This document shows, piece after piece, positions 23,297 through 33,657 of a DNA stretch of 64,000 bases. The DNA is from Lineus longissimus. Its lineage: Eukaryota > Nemertea > Pilidiophora > Heteronemertea > Lineidae. The notes under the pieces were generated by a model, which was given only the letters and a program-made list of their open reading frames with translations, had not been told where the DNA came from and did not search any database. Both the position numbers and the translations under genes were made by a program. Numbering within the stretch: position 1 is the first letter of the stretch; every line of letters starts with the position of its first letter. The stretch is from positions 15,126,501-15,190,500 of the forward strand of contig NC_088320.1 of NCBI RefSeq assembly GCF_910592395.1. Direction: 5' to 3'.

Positions 23297-23488
23297 TGTG
23301 GCGGACTGTCTTTGTCACACCCTGTATGTAAATGTGCGTCGCTAGAAATGTTCTTGTGTTTGTATGGTAATGAGAATAAACCCACGTGTGTGAGGAGTGC
23401 GTCGTGTTGATTTGTAGAATCAGGTGTTTCGTTCTGTTTATCGACAAAAGGAAGGGTTTGACCCTATATGCGGGAAAGATCCCCGACA
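23297..23488 (+). repeat. 5' LTR of BEL-1
   Basis: Starts TGTGGCGGACTGTC and shares about 165 bp with the 3' LTR. The start is set by the ACTAA duplication. The end at CCCCGACA is inferred from the nearby primer-binding candidate, because the last 25 bp do not align with the 3' copy. Confidence 0.7.
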
Positions 23489-23691
23489 TTTAATGGAGCC
23501 GAAACCCGGGAAGTGTAATTCCGTACAGCGCGGAGGCTTCGAATTGAACTGTTTGGTAAAAAACTGGTAAAGTTGACTTTATCTGTCGGCTGATCGGCGT
23601 GTTGCGTTCCGACAACCAAACACAGCAGTGTACATTCGTGTGTACATCGTCCTGAGCATGTGCCTGTAGTGTAGTATATAGTACATAAAGC

Positions 23692-25136
23692 ATGTCGGCA
23701 GAGCTGCAGACAGCGTTGAAGAGGCGCAGCTATGCCTCGGGTTGGCTAACCCGAGCTGTGAAAAATCTTGAACTGCCCCTCATTGAACATAAGGCAGGGG
23801 ATACTTGCATAGACTAAGCGATAATCCAATCAGGGCTGGAGGAGCTTGACCTTCGGCTGAGATCTTATCGTCAGGCTCAGGAAGAGGTGGAGATGCACAT
23901 CGTGGAAGAGGAGGCTCTCCAAACTGAAATCAACATTTCAAGTGCTGGATACGGCATCCAAAACTCGTGTAGAGGCCCTGATGGCCTGTAGCCGTTTGCA
24001 TGCAGCTTTGGAGGCTGCGTTAAATGTGTCGAAGCGCCTTGCCTCAAAGGAGAAGGATGGCATCAGCAGCTCCAGAGAAAGCAAGCGAGGTGATTTGGCC
24101 AAGCTGGTCAGGTTACCCAAGATAGAATTGCCGAAATTTAGTGGTAACGTAATTGAATGGCAATCGTTTTGGGATAAGTTTGATGCTTTGATCCATTCGT
24201 CGGGCAAGCCGCCCATAGGTAAATGCAATTATCTAGACGGGCTTCTTGTAGGTGAAGCCAATGCCACCATTGCTGGACTCAGTGTGACGGCTGATCACTA
24301 CAATGATGCCAGACAACTTCTCGAGGATCGCTTTGGTCGGAAAGAAAAGATAGCATTCGCTCATCATCATATTCAGGTGCTCTTGAAAATGAGCAGCCGC
24401 TCCCATACTAGTGGGGGCAAGGTGTCACAACTGTCTAAACTGTACGGCGGTCCAGTAGCATGTGCGCAGTTTAGATGCTTTGGATATAAGAGGTGACCAA
24501 TATGGCGTGTTTCTCACCCCGGTTGTACTCTCTTGTTTGTTCAAAGATGAAAGGCTTGAATGGGCGAGGGAGGGTGAAGGACAAGAGGACGAACTCGACT
24601 ATCTTTTGCTGTTTCTGAAACGTGAAATCCGGCGCAGAGAAAGCCCATACTCTTTCCAAGATATGTAAGCTGATGAGAAATCGGCAACTGAGAAAGCTAC
24701 GTCAGTGCCCACCGTTGGAGCTTTGCATACTAGTACACCGTCTAACAAAGGAGAGTGTGGAGTGTGCCACATGGCACATGCGACTTCAAGGTGTTGAGAT
24801 CTTACGAAGGTTTCTGTCTCGGAATGTAAAGAACGGGTACGCAAGACCCGATTGTGCTTTCGGTGCTTTGGTGCACATTTTGCGCGTGCGTGTAGTGCAA
24901 AGTGTTCTAAGTGTGGTGGGAGACATCACCAAATGTTGTGCGAGAAACCAAAGGAACGGAAAACGGATTCGAGAATGGTCAGAAACGGTCGCTCCAGTAG
25001 CGACAACAATTCTGAATCAACATCTAGTGTAGAGACTGTGTGCGACAGTGCCGCAACCTCGCATAATGCTAGTATGTTATCTAGTTCAATGGATGCGTAC
25101 CGTGCTACCGATAGCGAAAGTTCGTGTGATATGTGA
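23692..25136 (+). pseudogene. BEL-1 gag region
   Basis: Starts at ATG 23692, hits a stop at about 23814, and continues in other frames. The segment at 23942-24450 contains motifs typical of Pao gag (DUF1759-like): LPKIELPKFSGN, WQSFWDKF, YLDGLLVGEA and LLEDRFGR. At 24852-24950 follow zinc-knuckle motifs (CFRCFGAHFARAC and CSKCGGRHHQMLC). At least three frame changes are needed to read it through, so it is inactive. In intact relatives this protein forms the particle that packages element RNA. Confidence 0.8.
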
Positions 25137-25139
25137 AAG

Positions 25140-27397
25140 TGGGTTCACTGTTGCCACGCTGCTATTCGATAGTGGCTCGGATAGAAGCTATGTGTCATCT
25201 CGTCTAGTGTCCAAAACAAAGCAAAAATGCGGGAGGTGTACCCATTCAGTTCTCCTCATTTGGAAGGGGAACATCAGGTCAGGGAAAGTTGCATAATGTG
25301 TACAAGTTAGAATTATGCAGCCTAGGGCGCACTGATTTGGAATGTATCTCGGCTGTTGAGGTACCTGTAATCTATTATCTCTTACAGAGGCCCCAGATAC
25401 CTAACCGGATACTCAATGCTTTATCTGGCTTTGAGTTTGCTGACTTCCCTGCTCTAGGCACAGCAGGGGAAGAGATTGATATTCTTATTGGCATAGACCA
25501 ATATTGGGACCTGATGAAGCCTGGTCTGAAGCGTCACAAGGAGGGCCAAGTGGCTCAGCAGACCTCCTTCGGTTGGATTCTGTCTGGTTGTTGGAAGAAT
25601 CAGAACATTGGCTCTGATTCACTTGTAAATGTTAACCATCAACTGCTTTGTTTAGATACAATTTCAGATCAGACGTTGCGCAGCTTCTTGGAGCTGGAAT
25701 CGATTGGTATCACACAAAGAGAGGAGTCGCCCCTGACCCGGTGATTCTGAAGTTTGAAGGCACCGTGAAGTTTGGTAATTGTAGGTATCAAGTGGCCCTA
25801 CCCTGGCGAAGCGATTTCAGGCCTGGGGTGCTCCTGAACAATGAAACAATGGCAAGAAAGCGGCTTGCTACCCTGAATCGAAGACAAGAAACGGATCAAG
25901 AATTGAAATGTAGGTACAATTCTGTTTTCAGTGAGTATGAAAAATTGGGATTCATCGAAGTACCCCCTGAAGAGATATCGGGACCCTACCCGGTATTCTA
26001 TTTGTCCCACAGACCTGTTGTAAAAGAGAACGTTGCAAGTTCAAAGGTCAGGCCGGTCTTTGATGCTTCAACCAAGGGCTACAACCATGTGTCATTGAAT
26101 TACTATCTTGAGACTGGGCCTTCTCTTATGCCCAACTTAGTTGAGATCCTGTTGAGATTTCGTAGGTGGCAGGTGGCTCTCACTGCAGATGTGAGTGAAG
26201 CTTTCCTACAAATAGAGGTTTGCCCAGAGGATCAGAATGTGCACAGGTTCCTGTGGGATTGCAATGGAACAGTACGTACCATGAAACTACTACGTGCACT
26301 CTTTGGTAATCGCAGTTCCTCTTTCTTGCTGAATGCTACCATGAAGTACCACTTGGTTACTCACCCTCCCTCTGTAGTTGTGGAGGAGTTGTCTGAGAAT
26401 GTATGGGTTGATGATTGGCTGTCTGGAGCTGACACTACTGATCTTGACACTTGTAACCTGTGAAGGTTGTGCCATATTTAGTGATGCTGGTATGACACTT
26501 GCTAAGTGTCACTCGAACAGTAGTGCTCTAATTGACAAATTATGTCAAAACCTCGGTTCCAACCACTTGCAGGATGATGCACTAAAGGTTTTGGGGATGA
26601 AGTGGCTGAGTAAGGAAGATTGCTTTACCTTTGACAGTGCCCAAATACCTCATGTTACTGATATCTTCTGCTCGAAGCGTACAGTTCTCAGTCTTCTTTC
26701 TAGGATATTTGACCCAGTGGGTTTTGTAAGCCCCTTTGTGATGGAGGCGAAAATATTGCTCCAAGATGTGTGGCGGTCTGGTCTGAGTTGGGATGAGGTA
26801 CTCCCTAAAGAGTTACTTACCAGATTTGTGCCATGGGTGAGTGGAATAGAGGCTCGACAGACAAGGAGGATCCCACGCTGCTACTTTCCAGGTACAGTAT
26901 GGAAGGAGAAGGTGGAATTATTGGAATTCCTGGTGTTTACTGATGCATCCATGAAGGCTTATTGAGCAAATGTGTATGTTCGAGTACCAGATGGAAAAGG
27001 TGGTTTCAAAGTTTCATTTTTCACCTCCTAAGGGTAAGGTAACCCCTTTGAAGAAAGTAACATTGCGAAGGTTAGAGCTACTTGGAGCTCTTCTCGGAGC
27101 TCGTTTGCTCTCATTTGTGATCAAGGCATTGAAGTTAGATATTTCAAAGGTGTCTTACGGTTGATGGTCTGATTCGACAATTGTGTTGTCTTGGATCAAG
27201 TCTGAACCTTCCAAGTTCAAGGCTTTTGTAGGCAACCGTGTAAGTGAGATACAGGATTTGATAGACCCTGCCATCTGGCATCATTTTGTAAGAGCTGATA
27301 ACCCAGCTGATTTAGTGTCCAGGGGGATGTCTGCTCAAGATCTGTTAGTTAAACCATTATGGCTACAGGGCTCGGCGTGGTCAAATTACCTTCTGTT
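25140..27397 (+). pseudogene. BEL-1 protease, reverse transcriptase and RNase H
   Basis: The aspartic protease motif DSGSDRSY is at about 25170. The reverse transcriptase spans about 25750-26470 with VRPVFDAS, LTADVSEAF and the active-site box VWVDDW at about 26400. The connection and RNase H region runs from 26470 to 27350 (KWLSKEDC, SRIFDPVGFVSP, a TDAS motif at 26940, and WHHFVRADNPADLVSRG). Frames change near 25740, 26460 and 26965, and stop codons interrupt. In intact elements this polyprotein copies RNA into DNA in the particle. Confidence 0.85.
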
Positions 27398-27667
27398 TCT
27401 GCAGACAAGATCAATGAACCACCGGTGGTTGTCCCTCCTGAGGATATGAACAGTACTACCTGTCTGGCAGTGGTGTCATTCAAGCCTTCTGCAGACAAGA
27501 CCAAGGAACCACCGGTGGTTGTCTCTCCTGAGGAGATCAACAGTACTACCTGTCTGGCAGTGGTGTCATCCAAGCCTTCTGCAGACAAGACCAAGGAACC
27601 ACCGGTGGTTGTCTCTCCTGAGGAGATGAACAGTACTACCTGTCTGGCAGTGGTGTCATCCAAGCCT
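27398..27667 (+). repeat. Three tandem copies of a 90 bp unit in BEL-1
   Basis: Units begin at 27398, 27488 and 27578, each starting TCTGCAGACAAGA and ending CAAGCCT. Units 2 and 3 differ at one base; unit 1 has a few more changes. Ninety bases is 30 codons, and one frame (27359-27754) stays open through all copies. Confidence 0.95.
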
Positions 27668-27890
27668 GAGATTGTACTACCTGTGGAAAGATGGAGTTCC
27701 TTTGAGAAGGCTCTGATGGGGACTGCTTTGGTACAGTGTTTTTTGGAAACCTGAGGATGAGGATTAGAATGGTTGAGGTCAGTTCTATCATGACTGATAA
27801 GGTGAATGAAAGCATTTCACTTTCACTGGAGACACATTAGACACTACTGACTCTCTCACGCCTTCTCATTTTCTCATCGGCAGGAGATAT

Positions 27891-28286
27891 CATTTTCAAC
27901 CTGAAAATGGTGATGCCCTTTGAAGACATCCAGGTGACAGCTGAAGAGCTGACTGTTAGGAAGATGCTACAGGAAGTGAGCCTTCAACGGTTTTGGGAGG
28001 TGTGGACCCAAGAATACCTTTGCATTTTCAACCTGAAAATGGTGATGCCCTTTGAAGACATCCAGGTGACGGCTGAAGAGCTGACTGTTAGGAAGATGCT
28101 ACAGGAAGTGAGCCTTCAACGGTTCTGGGAGGTGTGGACCCAAGAATACCTTGGCATTTTCAACCTGAAAATGGTGATGCCCTTTGAAGACATCCAGGTG
28201 ACGGCTGAAGAGCTGACTGTTAGGAAGATGCTACAGGAAGTGAGACTTCAACGGTTCTGGGAGGTGTGGACCCAAGAATACCTTGG
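27891..28286 (+). repeat. Three tandem copies of a 132 bp unit in BEL-1
   Basis: Units begin at 27891, 28023 and 28155, each starting CATTTTCAACCTGAAAATGG. The unit is 44 codons long, and a frame from 27907 to 28635 reads through all three. The encoded unit ends RFWEVWTQEYL, which is the natural start of the DUF5641-like domain that follows. The repeat therefore duplicated the junction where integrase sequence was lost. Confidence 0.95.
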
Positions 28287-28635
28287 TAGTCTTCCTCACA
28301 TTGTGAGCAAATTCAAAGAGAACGGTGAGTTGAAGGTAGGTTCTGTGGTACTTGTAAGCGAGGATAATTTTAAAAGGTTTCAATGGCCTCTCGCTGTTGT
28401 GACCCAGTTGCACCCTGGTCCTGACGGTGTGGTAAGGAGTGATACTATCAGAACAGCCAAGGGTGTCCTTCAAAGAGCTGTCCAGAGACTCCATAGTTTG
28501 GTGTTGTGCAGTGTTGATGATAATAGTGAGGGCCCCTGTCGACTGGTGGAAGTTATCAGTGAACCTGCTTCGACTAAGGAATTAAAATTCTTCTGTTTCA
28601 TTGGATGTGCCGCTCGATTCAGATGTGTCCGTTGA
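28230..28635 (+). pseudogene. BEL-1 C-terminal DUF5641-like domain
   Basis: After the last repeat the frame reads a typical Pao C-terminal domain: RFWEVWTQEYL, VGSVVLVSEDNFKRFQWPLAVV, then a PGPDGVVRSD motif and a final basic segment around residue 200. In intact Pao elements this follows the integrase core. Here no DDE core motifs (DYFGP, DNGTNF) are found between RNase H and this domain. Confidence 0.75.
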
Positions 28636-29150
28636 TCCGCTGAATGCGCCTGTTGGCATTGTGCGAGAAGGTCTGGTCTCTAGTGGGACATCGCGTGTAG
28701 TTGATACTCCGTCGATTGTTACTCGCAAAGTACGCACCGTATGCGTCCCTCTGAAACTGGACCTATAAAACCTTCATGATAGTGATTAAACGGATTAATA
28801 TGGTTAAAATAACCATAACTGACTAACTCTGCTGTGCTGTAATCTGCAGTACATTTCATGACTGTTCATTCTGCATGTTTTGCAGCCTGTGTTTGTATTT
28901 TGTACTTTGAATGCCTGTTTTCTATACTGTTTAGAGAGTGAAGTGTTCATAACCAAAATTGAAAGATTCAGATTTGTTTATCTTGTATTTTATGTTTCCT
29001 GTAAGGTATTTTCTAGATTCCTAATGTACTCTGTTGTAAATTCAGTGCATCTTGGTGATTCTCTTTGTGTGTCCTCTGGTATTTCTGTTGAACCAATCTG
29101 TAGTATAGCGTTCTTGTGTAAACAGCTAGTATATCACAAATGTTGTATAA

Positions 29151-29778
29151 GGCTGATGTTACATAGGAATGAGCTGCTCACGCCACATTTTTCATCGACT
29201 CACGGCTCATTTTCACGTGTCACTCCTCATTTGTCACGAGTGACCGCGGCGGTTTACATACAGATCATTTTTCGCTCGTTCAATTGTCACTTGGATTTTC
29301 TCGGCGACGCACATGGACTCAGAAGAAGAAGAGATGGCAGCCATGCTGCTCCTGATGGAGAATAGAAAACGAAAGCGGAGGCGACGGACGAGAACAATGT
29401 GGTACATAAAAGTGCTGCATTTTTGCATTTTTTGTTTCTCATTTCCAATCGAAATTAGCTATTGTATTAATGTGTAAAGTAATGAAAATGCCGAAAAGTA
29501 GCTATACTCACAGTTTGGAAGGCGATATCACTACAAATGCACATGGACGTCCACTTTCTTTGCCAGCTCATTTCACAAAGAATGAACATGTCCATTCATC
29601 GCCTCACGCGTGAAATGACATGAAATGACGTGAGGCGACGAATGCGGGTAAAACTTACAAAATTCACTTCAATGAGAACAGGACAATAGGTTTTCCAATG
29701 TCCATTCATCAGCTCACGAATGACAAGTGACAAATGAGTCGTGAGTCGATGAAACGTGAGGTCTATGTAACTTCAGCC
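29151..29778 (+). mobile_element. Non-autonomous Harbinger element inside BEL-1
   Basis: The ends are inverted: GGCTGATGTTACATAG at 29151 and CTATGTAACTTCAGCC at 29778. Extended similarity reaches about 60 bp. TAA at 29148-29150 and 29779-29781 is the expected 3 bp TWA target duplication of PIF/Harbinger elements. At 29313 an ATG opens a short frame with an acidic start and a basic RKRKRRRRTR run, which resembles the N terminus of Harbinger nucleases, but the catalytic part is gone. It is an internal-deletion derivative. Confidence 0.82.
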
Positions 29779-30194
29779 TAATGCATGTATTGGGCCTAAG
29801 ACTAAAGTAGGCCCTGCTCTTCTACTATAGCCAGTAACACTGTGATGTAAAATAGAAGTTTCAGACTAATAGCATTTTGTAACCTGGTAATCTAGTACTT
29901 GATTTTAAGTTCCATGTTGTATCTTGAGTTAGAAGTTCAAATTGATAATCCAAGTGAATGCTACATGTATAACTGATTGTCTGTTTACTTTTGAGACTTG
30001 CTTCAAGCTGAACTGAATGTATAATCAGTGGGAAAGTATATAGTAATTCTATTGAGCTCTGATTAGATTTCCAACAGTCCCTCACACACTATAAGTAATA
30101 GGAGTTGTGATACACTTAAGATTAAGCAGCCGTCCTTACATTAGGCATAGACCTAGTCTTACTTATTGAAGTTCCTCCAATGCAGTGGAGATAA

Positions 30195-30377
30195 CGTGGC
30201 GGACTGTCTTTGTCACACCCTGTATGTAAATGTGCGTCGCTAGAAATGTTCTTGTGTTTGTATGGTAATGAGAATAAACCCACGTGTGTGATCGGAGGAG
30301 TGTGCCGTGTTGATTTGAAGAATCAGGTGTTTGGTTCTGTTTAATGACAAAAGGAAGGGTTTTTCCCTAAACTACCA
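30195..30377 (+). repeat. 3' LTR of BEL-1
   Basis: Matches the 5' LTR from CGTGGCGGACTGTC to about AAGGGTTT with few differences: a 4 bp insertion (ATCG near 30290) and several substitutions. The last about 20 bp differ. It ends CCA followed by the ACTAA duplication. Confidence 0.75.
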
Positions 30378-30587
30378 ACTAACAAAGGCCTGGACCCACT
30401 GACGCGATTTGTTGCTTTGGAAAATTGGGCAGAGATTATTGTCTAGCGAGGCTAGACCTTAGATAATCATTATGTAATATGATGTTAAATCGTAACGAAA
30501 CACGCTAGTGGATATCATAAAGACAATACAGGCAGTACAATGATAGTTTAAAGAGTATGCATTGCACAAGGACAGTGTTTTTTGAGT

Positions 30588-30980
30588 TCAGTACTCATGT
30601 GAGTCTTTACCTTTCTTTTGGTACAGATAGACAACATTTAAGATTAGAAAATCGCAATTAATTAACATTCCAAGTTGAATTTCTTTCAATTCGAAGGAGT
30701 CTTTAAATATGCCTCTTCCTGCTACCTTTCCTTCAATAATGATATTTTCGCTCTCGGTGACGCGACTACAATGTCTCGTAGTGTTTTCTACTTCATTATC
30801 ATTTCTAACACTGATAGTGGATATCCAATATTCATCAGGTGGATCAAACATGCAAGCTATCTCAATTAATGTGAATAATTTAGAAGCGATGCAATTGTCT
30901 GTGAGCTCGTTCTCTGTTACTTTGAATTCAGGACTAAATACCGAATGATCACACATTGCACCAAACCCTAAATCCACCAC
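30588..30980 (-). CDS. Unrecognised exon, block B copy 1
   Basis: An open 130-residue frame on the minus strand. I do not recognise its family. A plausible splice acceptor (TCGGTATTTAG) lies at about 30940, just before the part shared with 32442-32780. The shared segment includes PEFKVTENELTDN, DEYWISTISV and SENIIIEGKV. The C-terminal part (FELKEIQLGMLINCDFLILN) has a leucine-rich-repeat-like rhythm, but this is only a hint. The frame is open here and broken in the second copy. Confidence 0.4.
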   Translation of the reverse strand: MVDLGFGAMCDHSVFSPEFKVTENELTDNCIASKLFTLIEIACMFDPPDEYWISTISVRNDNEVENTTRHCSRVTESENIIIEGKVAGRGIFKDSFELKEIQLGMLINCDFLILNVVYLYQKKGKDSHEY

Positions 30981-31066
30981 TGATGATCATTGATCGTCAA
31001 AAAAACTCGAGGATCAGGGGCCCGTGAAGCAAAGTTGTCGTATATTATTAGATATGTTTCGTTGGC

Positions 31067-31790
31067 TTCAGTTTAGTTGGGAATCAAAACGTCCTCTGTC
31101 ATCATGATCTGTCGTATTGGAAAGCACTATGTTTGGGCGCTAATACGCAATATATTTCAGTTTGATCAATAGTAATCACGCCTATCAAAGCATTTCAAAT
31201 ATAAGCTTACATGTAAATCCGAGGCCAGCAACCGGCGATGGCATATGTCGTTGATTTTCAGGACCAATTCGTGTGTTGGCGATTGTCTTGGGGTAGGCCT
31301 ATATGTTTGATCAAATCCCCGCAACAAATATGTAATGACTGCATCGACAATCTTGGCATTTTCTAGTATGATGTGACATTCCGATGGGATTTGTATAGAA
31401 TCTGTGATCATGGTGGGACATGGAGGCTCGGAATCTATATTACATTAGTTTGTTAAACTAACAACGGGCGGCGCGCGCGTGTCATGTCGGCCTGGCTTTG
31501 TCGTTTAATTCATCTCGAAAGTAAAATCTGATTTGATGGACACTTATGCACTTTGAACGTGGTCGAATTCCATCCTCAAATTTAATGTAACAGTACATAT
31601 AAAGCAAAAAAATATGCACGATCAGAACAGCCATATTTTGCAAGTTTTTGCTTATTACAGAAAGAGCGATTCACTAATAAAATATACATATATTCACTAA
31701 AAAAATTATAAGAATCATGGGAAAAATAAGAATCACGAAAAAAATAACGAAAAAGATTGACCGCTGCGGGTTTCGAAATCGGGTGTAGCT
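31067..31790 (-). repeat. Dispersed repeat, copy 2
   Basis: Same-orientation copy of 20682-21460. The minus-strand frame at 31166-31411 keeps the conserved 76 residues, but its start is replaced after a deletion of about 60 bp. The two copies lie 10.4 kb apart and flank the PAN-like exon, BEL-1 and block B copy 1. Confidence 0.7.
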
Positions 31791-31833
31791 GGCGTAATAA
31801 GCTAGTATCTTTACCATTAGACCATTAGGATTC
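31760..31833 (-). other. tRNA-like sequence (probable pseudogene or SINE head)
   Basis: On the minus strand an A-box-like TGGTCTAATGGTAAAG is followed about 35 bp later by a B-box-like GATTTCGAAACCC. The order and wording resemble Asp/Glu/Gly-type tRNAs. The acceptor stem does not pair and the anticodon arm is poor, so this is not a functional tRNA. It abuts the dispersed repeat. Confidence 0.4.
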
Positions 31834-32441
31834 CTAGAAATGTCGGGGCGATCTTGCATCTATTACCTTTATCTTGTTAGCCTGGCCAGCTGTTAATACG
31901 AAAAAACAGCTGTAATTCAGGATGTCCACACGAAAAAACACACGAAAAACACATTTTCCCCTGAAAATAAGCACATGCACATACGAAAAATTAGGCGATT
32001 CCATCCAGTGGTTAAGGCGGTGGTAGACATAAAAAGACTGTTACCAGTACTAGTGTTAATACATAGATAATGTTTTGGTATGTATGGATTTCGTTGTTAA
32101 TACATTTGAGCATACTGTTGACAAAATGGGCGCTGAGAATGTCATCATCGTTCGACTGTTTTTTATACAGGTCCAACGTCTCCGAGTGTTTATTCTGTCA
32201 TTGTTTATGATCGCTGTATTGTTTTTCACTGTTTCCCTAATACTCCGATCCTGTCCTGTTTATTGCATGAAAACACCTGAAAACGGGGAACAATGAAAAA
32301 TCGTATACCGACGGGAATTCCCATTTGGTTCAGTCCTTTACCATGTCACTCACTAATTTTGGAGAGTTTCATGCAGAGAGAAGCCCATGACAATAACATG
32401 TCAAATCATCAAATGTTGAGTTACGGTCCAAAAATGTCTTT

Positions 32442-32780
32442 GTGTTAATCATGCATAAGTCTTTTAGATTAGAAAGTCTCAACTCAGTTACCTTCGGAGT
32501 CGAATTTCTTTCAAAGGACACTTCCTTAAATATGACCGTTCCTACTTCCTCTTCAATAATGATATTTTCGTCCTCAGAGATAGGATTACAAAGACACGGC
32601 TTGTTTTCTATATATTTAACCTTTCACATATTGACAGTGGATATCCAGCATTCGTCAGAACCTTAACACATTCAAGCTATCTCAGTATACGTGGAGAATA
32701 TAGGAGCTTTGTCATTGTTAGTAAACACATTCTCTATGATTCTAAATTCAGGAATAAAGGCCACATTAAACTCAGGCTGG
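32442..32780 (-). pseudogene. Block B copy 2, broken
   Basis: Minus-strand sequence is parallel to 30588-30960 with the same landmarks (PEFRIIENVFTNN, ENIIIEEEVG), but it has internal stops and frame changes. It follows dispersed-repeat copy 2 in the same order as block B copy 1 precedes it, which points to tandem or serial duplication of a larger unit. Confidence 0.5.
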
Positions 32781-32842
32781 CAAAAGACTTACCAGCTAGG
32801 CATTCGTATACCTACTACCATTACTGGTTTTATGAACGAAGT

Positions 32843-33373
32843 ATGACGATGATTGTCTTGATTCGAAAACGTAGGTACTACCTAGTTCATTGCAATATTG
32901 TGGAGCATGTGACAATGAAAAATAACCAAAGACATATTTCTGTTATTGCCATGTGTAGTCATGAGATAAGGCCATTCAAACAGATGCATGCTATATATAT
33001 TACGCATTACAATATTCCTTGTATTTTGAAAAAAACGGTTACTACATCTCATCAGTTGATAATTATATCATTTTATGACCCGACATCTCAGCGTTTCTTA
33101 CAAAGAAGGCTTCATTTTCAGACTGAAGAGTACGTTCACATCACGTATGCTTTCTTTGTAAGACGAACACTAATAGTTGTACTGAATGGGGCCAAAATGT
33201 TCCACTTCAATTCAACAGATGGAAAACTCAATTTTACTAAAACTGATTTTGAAGGCTGCCATAATTTTATTGTCCGTTATAATGGTGACATTATGCAGTA
33301 TTGCCAAAATCGCCTCTCTAATAATATAAGGTACTATAGCTTATCAGAAATAACCATCTACAAAAATGTTTAG
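32843..33373 (+). CDS. Unrecognised last exon with poly(A) signal
   Basis: An open frame of at least 176 residues. It stays open upstream of this ATG to about 32760, so the true exon start is a splice acceptor I cannot fix. The protein is rich in beta-prone segments (for example HITYAFFVRRTLIVVLNG) and ends SLSEITIYKNV, reminiscent of the final strand of extracellular jelly-roll domains; I cannot name the family. AATAAA at 33395-33400, 22 bp after the stop, supports a 3' end. It could belong to the same transcript as the PAN-like exon at 22952, but nothing proves this. Confidence 0.45.
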   Translation: MTMIVLIRKRRYYLVHCNIVEHVTMKNNQRHISVIAMCSHEIRPFKQMHAIYITHYNIPCILKKTVTTSHQLIIISFYDPTSQRFLQRRLHFQTEEYVHITYAFFVRRTLIVVLNGAKMFHFNSTDGKLNFTKTDFEGCHNFIVRYNGDIMQYCQNRLSNNIRYYSLSEITIYKNV

Positions 33374-33417
33374 AAGTCACTGAGGTCTTTTGTCAATAAA
33401 CCATCGCACACGAATTA

Positions 33418-33571
33418 GTAAAAGGATAATGCAATATACGACTTCTACGACTATTGTTGAAAAAAAGGCCAACACCTATCAATTAGGGAAAAACACAAGT
33501 GTTTTTCCCAATTAAAGTTGCCTTATTTCCAATACAAAACCGAGGTAACCTAGTATGCATTATCCTTTTAC
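33418..33571. mobile_element. 154 bp MITE-like inverted-repeat unit
   Basis: GTAAAAGGATAATGCA at 33418-33433 is exactly complementary to 33556-33571. The centre holds a second hairpin (GGGAAAAACAC/GTGTTTTTCCC at 33487-33510). No coding capacity. Possible 3 bp flanks are TTA and TTT, so the target duplication is unclear. Confidence 0.6.
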
Positions 33572-33657
33572 TTTAAAGACTTTACTACAAACTGTTTAAA
33601 GTCTGTCAAGTCTGTACACTGGTATTTAATAACAAAATTAATGCTAAATAAATAGAA

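Larger units (their letters stand above)
23297..30377 (+). mobile_element. BEL/Pao LTR retrotransposon (BEL-1), degenerate
   Basis: Long terminal repeats at 23297-23488 and 30195-30377 bracket a Pao-type gag-pol. The same five bases, ACTAA, flank the element at 23292-23296 and 30378-30382, a fitting target duplication. A TGG-starting primer-binding candidate sits at 23494. In order it carries gag with zinc knuckles, aspartic protease, reverse transcriptase, RNase H and the C-terminal DUF5641-like domain. The integrase core is missing and two short minisatellites occupy its place. A Harbinger derivative is inserted at 29151-29778. Multiple stops and frameshifts make it non-autonomous. Confidence 0.88.

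Noticed and set aside
23297-30377. Endogenous retrovirus with envelope gene
   Set aside because: No envelope-like frame follows pol; domain wording is that of BEL/Pao retrotransposons.
22952-33373. One gene made of the PAN-like exon and the 32.8 kb last exon
   Set aside because: No phase-matched middle exons are visible across 9.5 kb, and nothing links them except strand.
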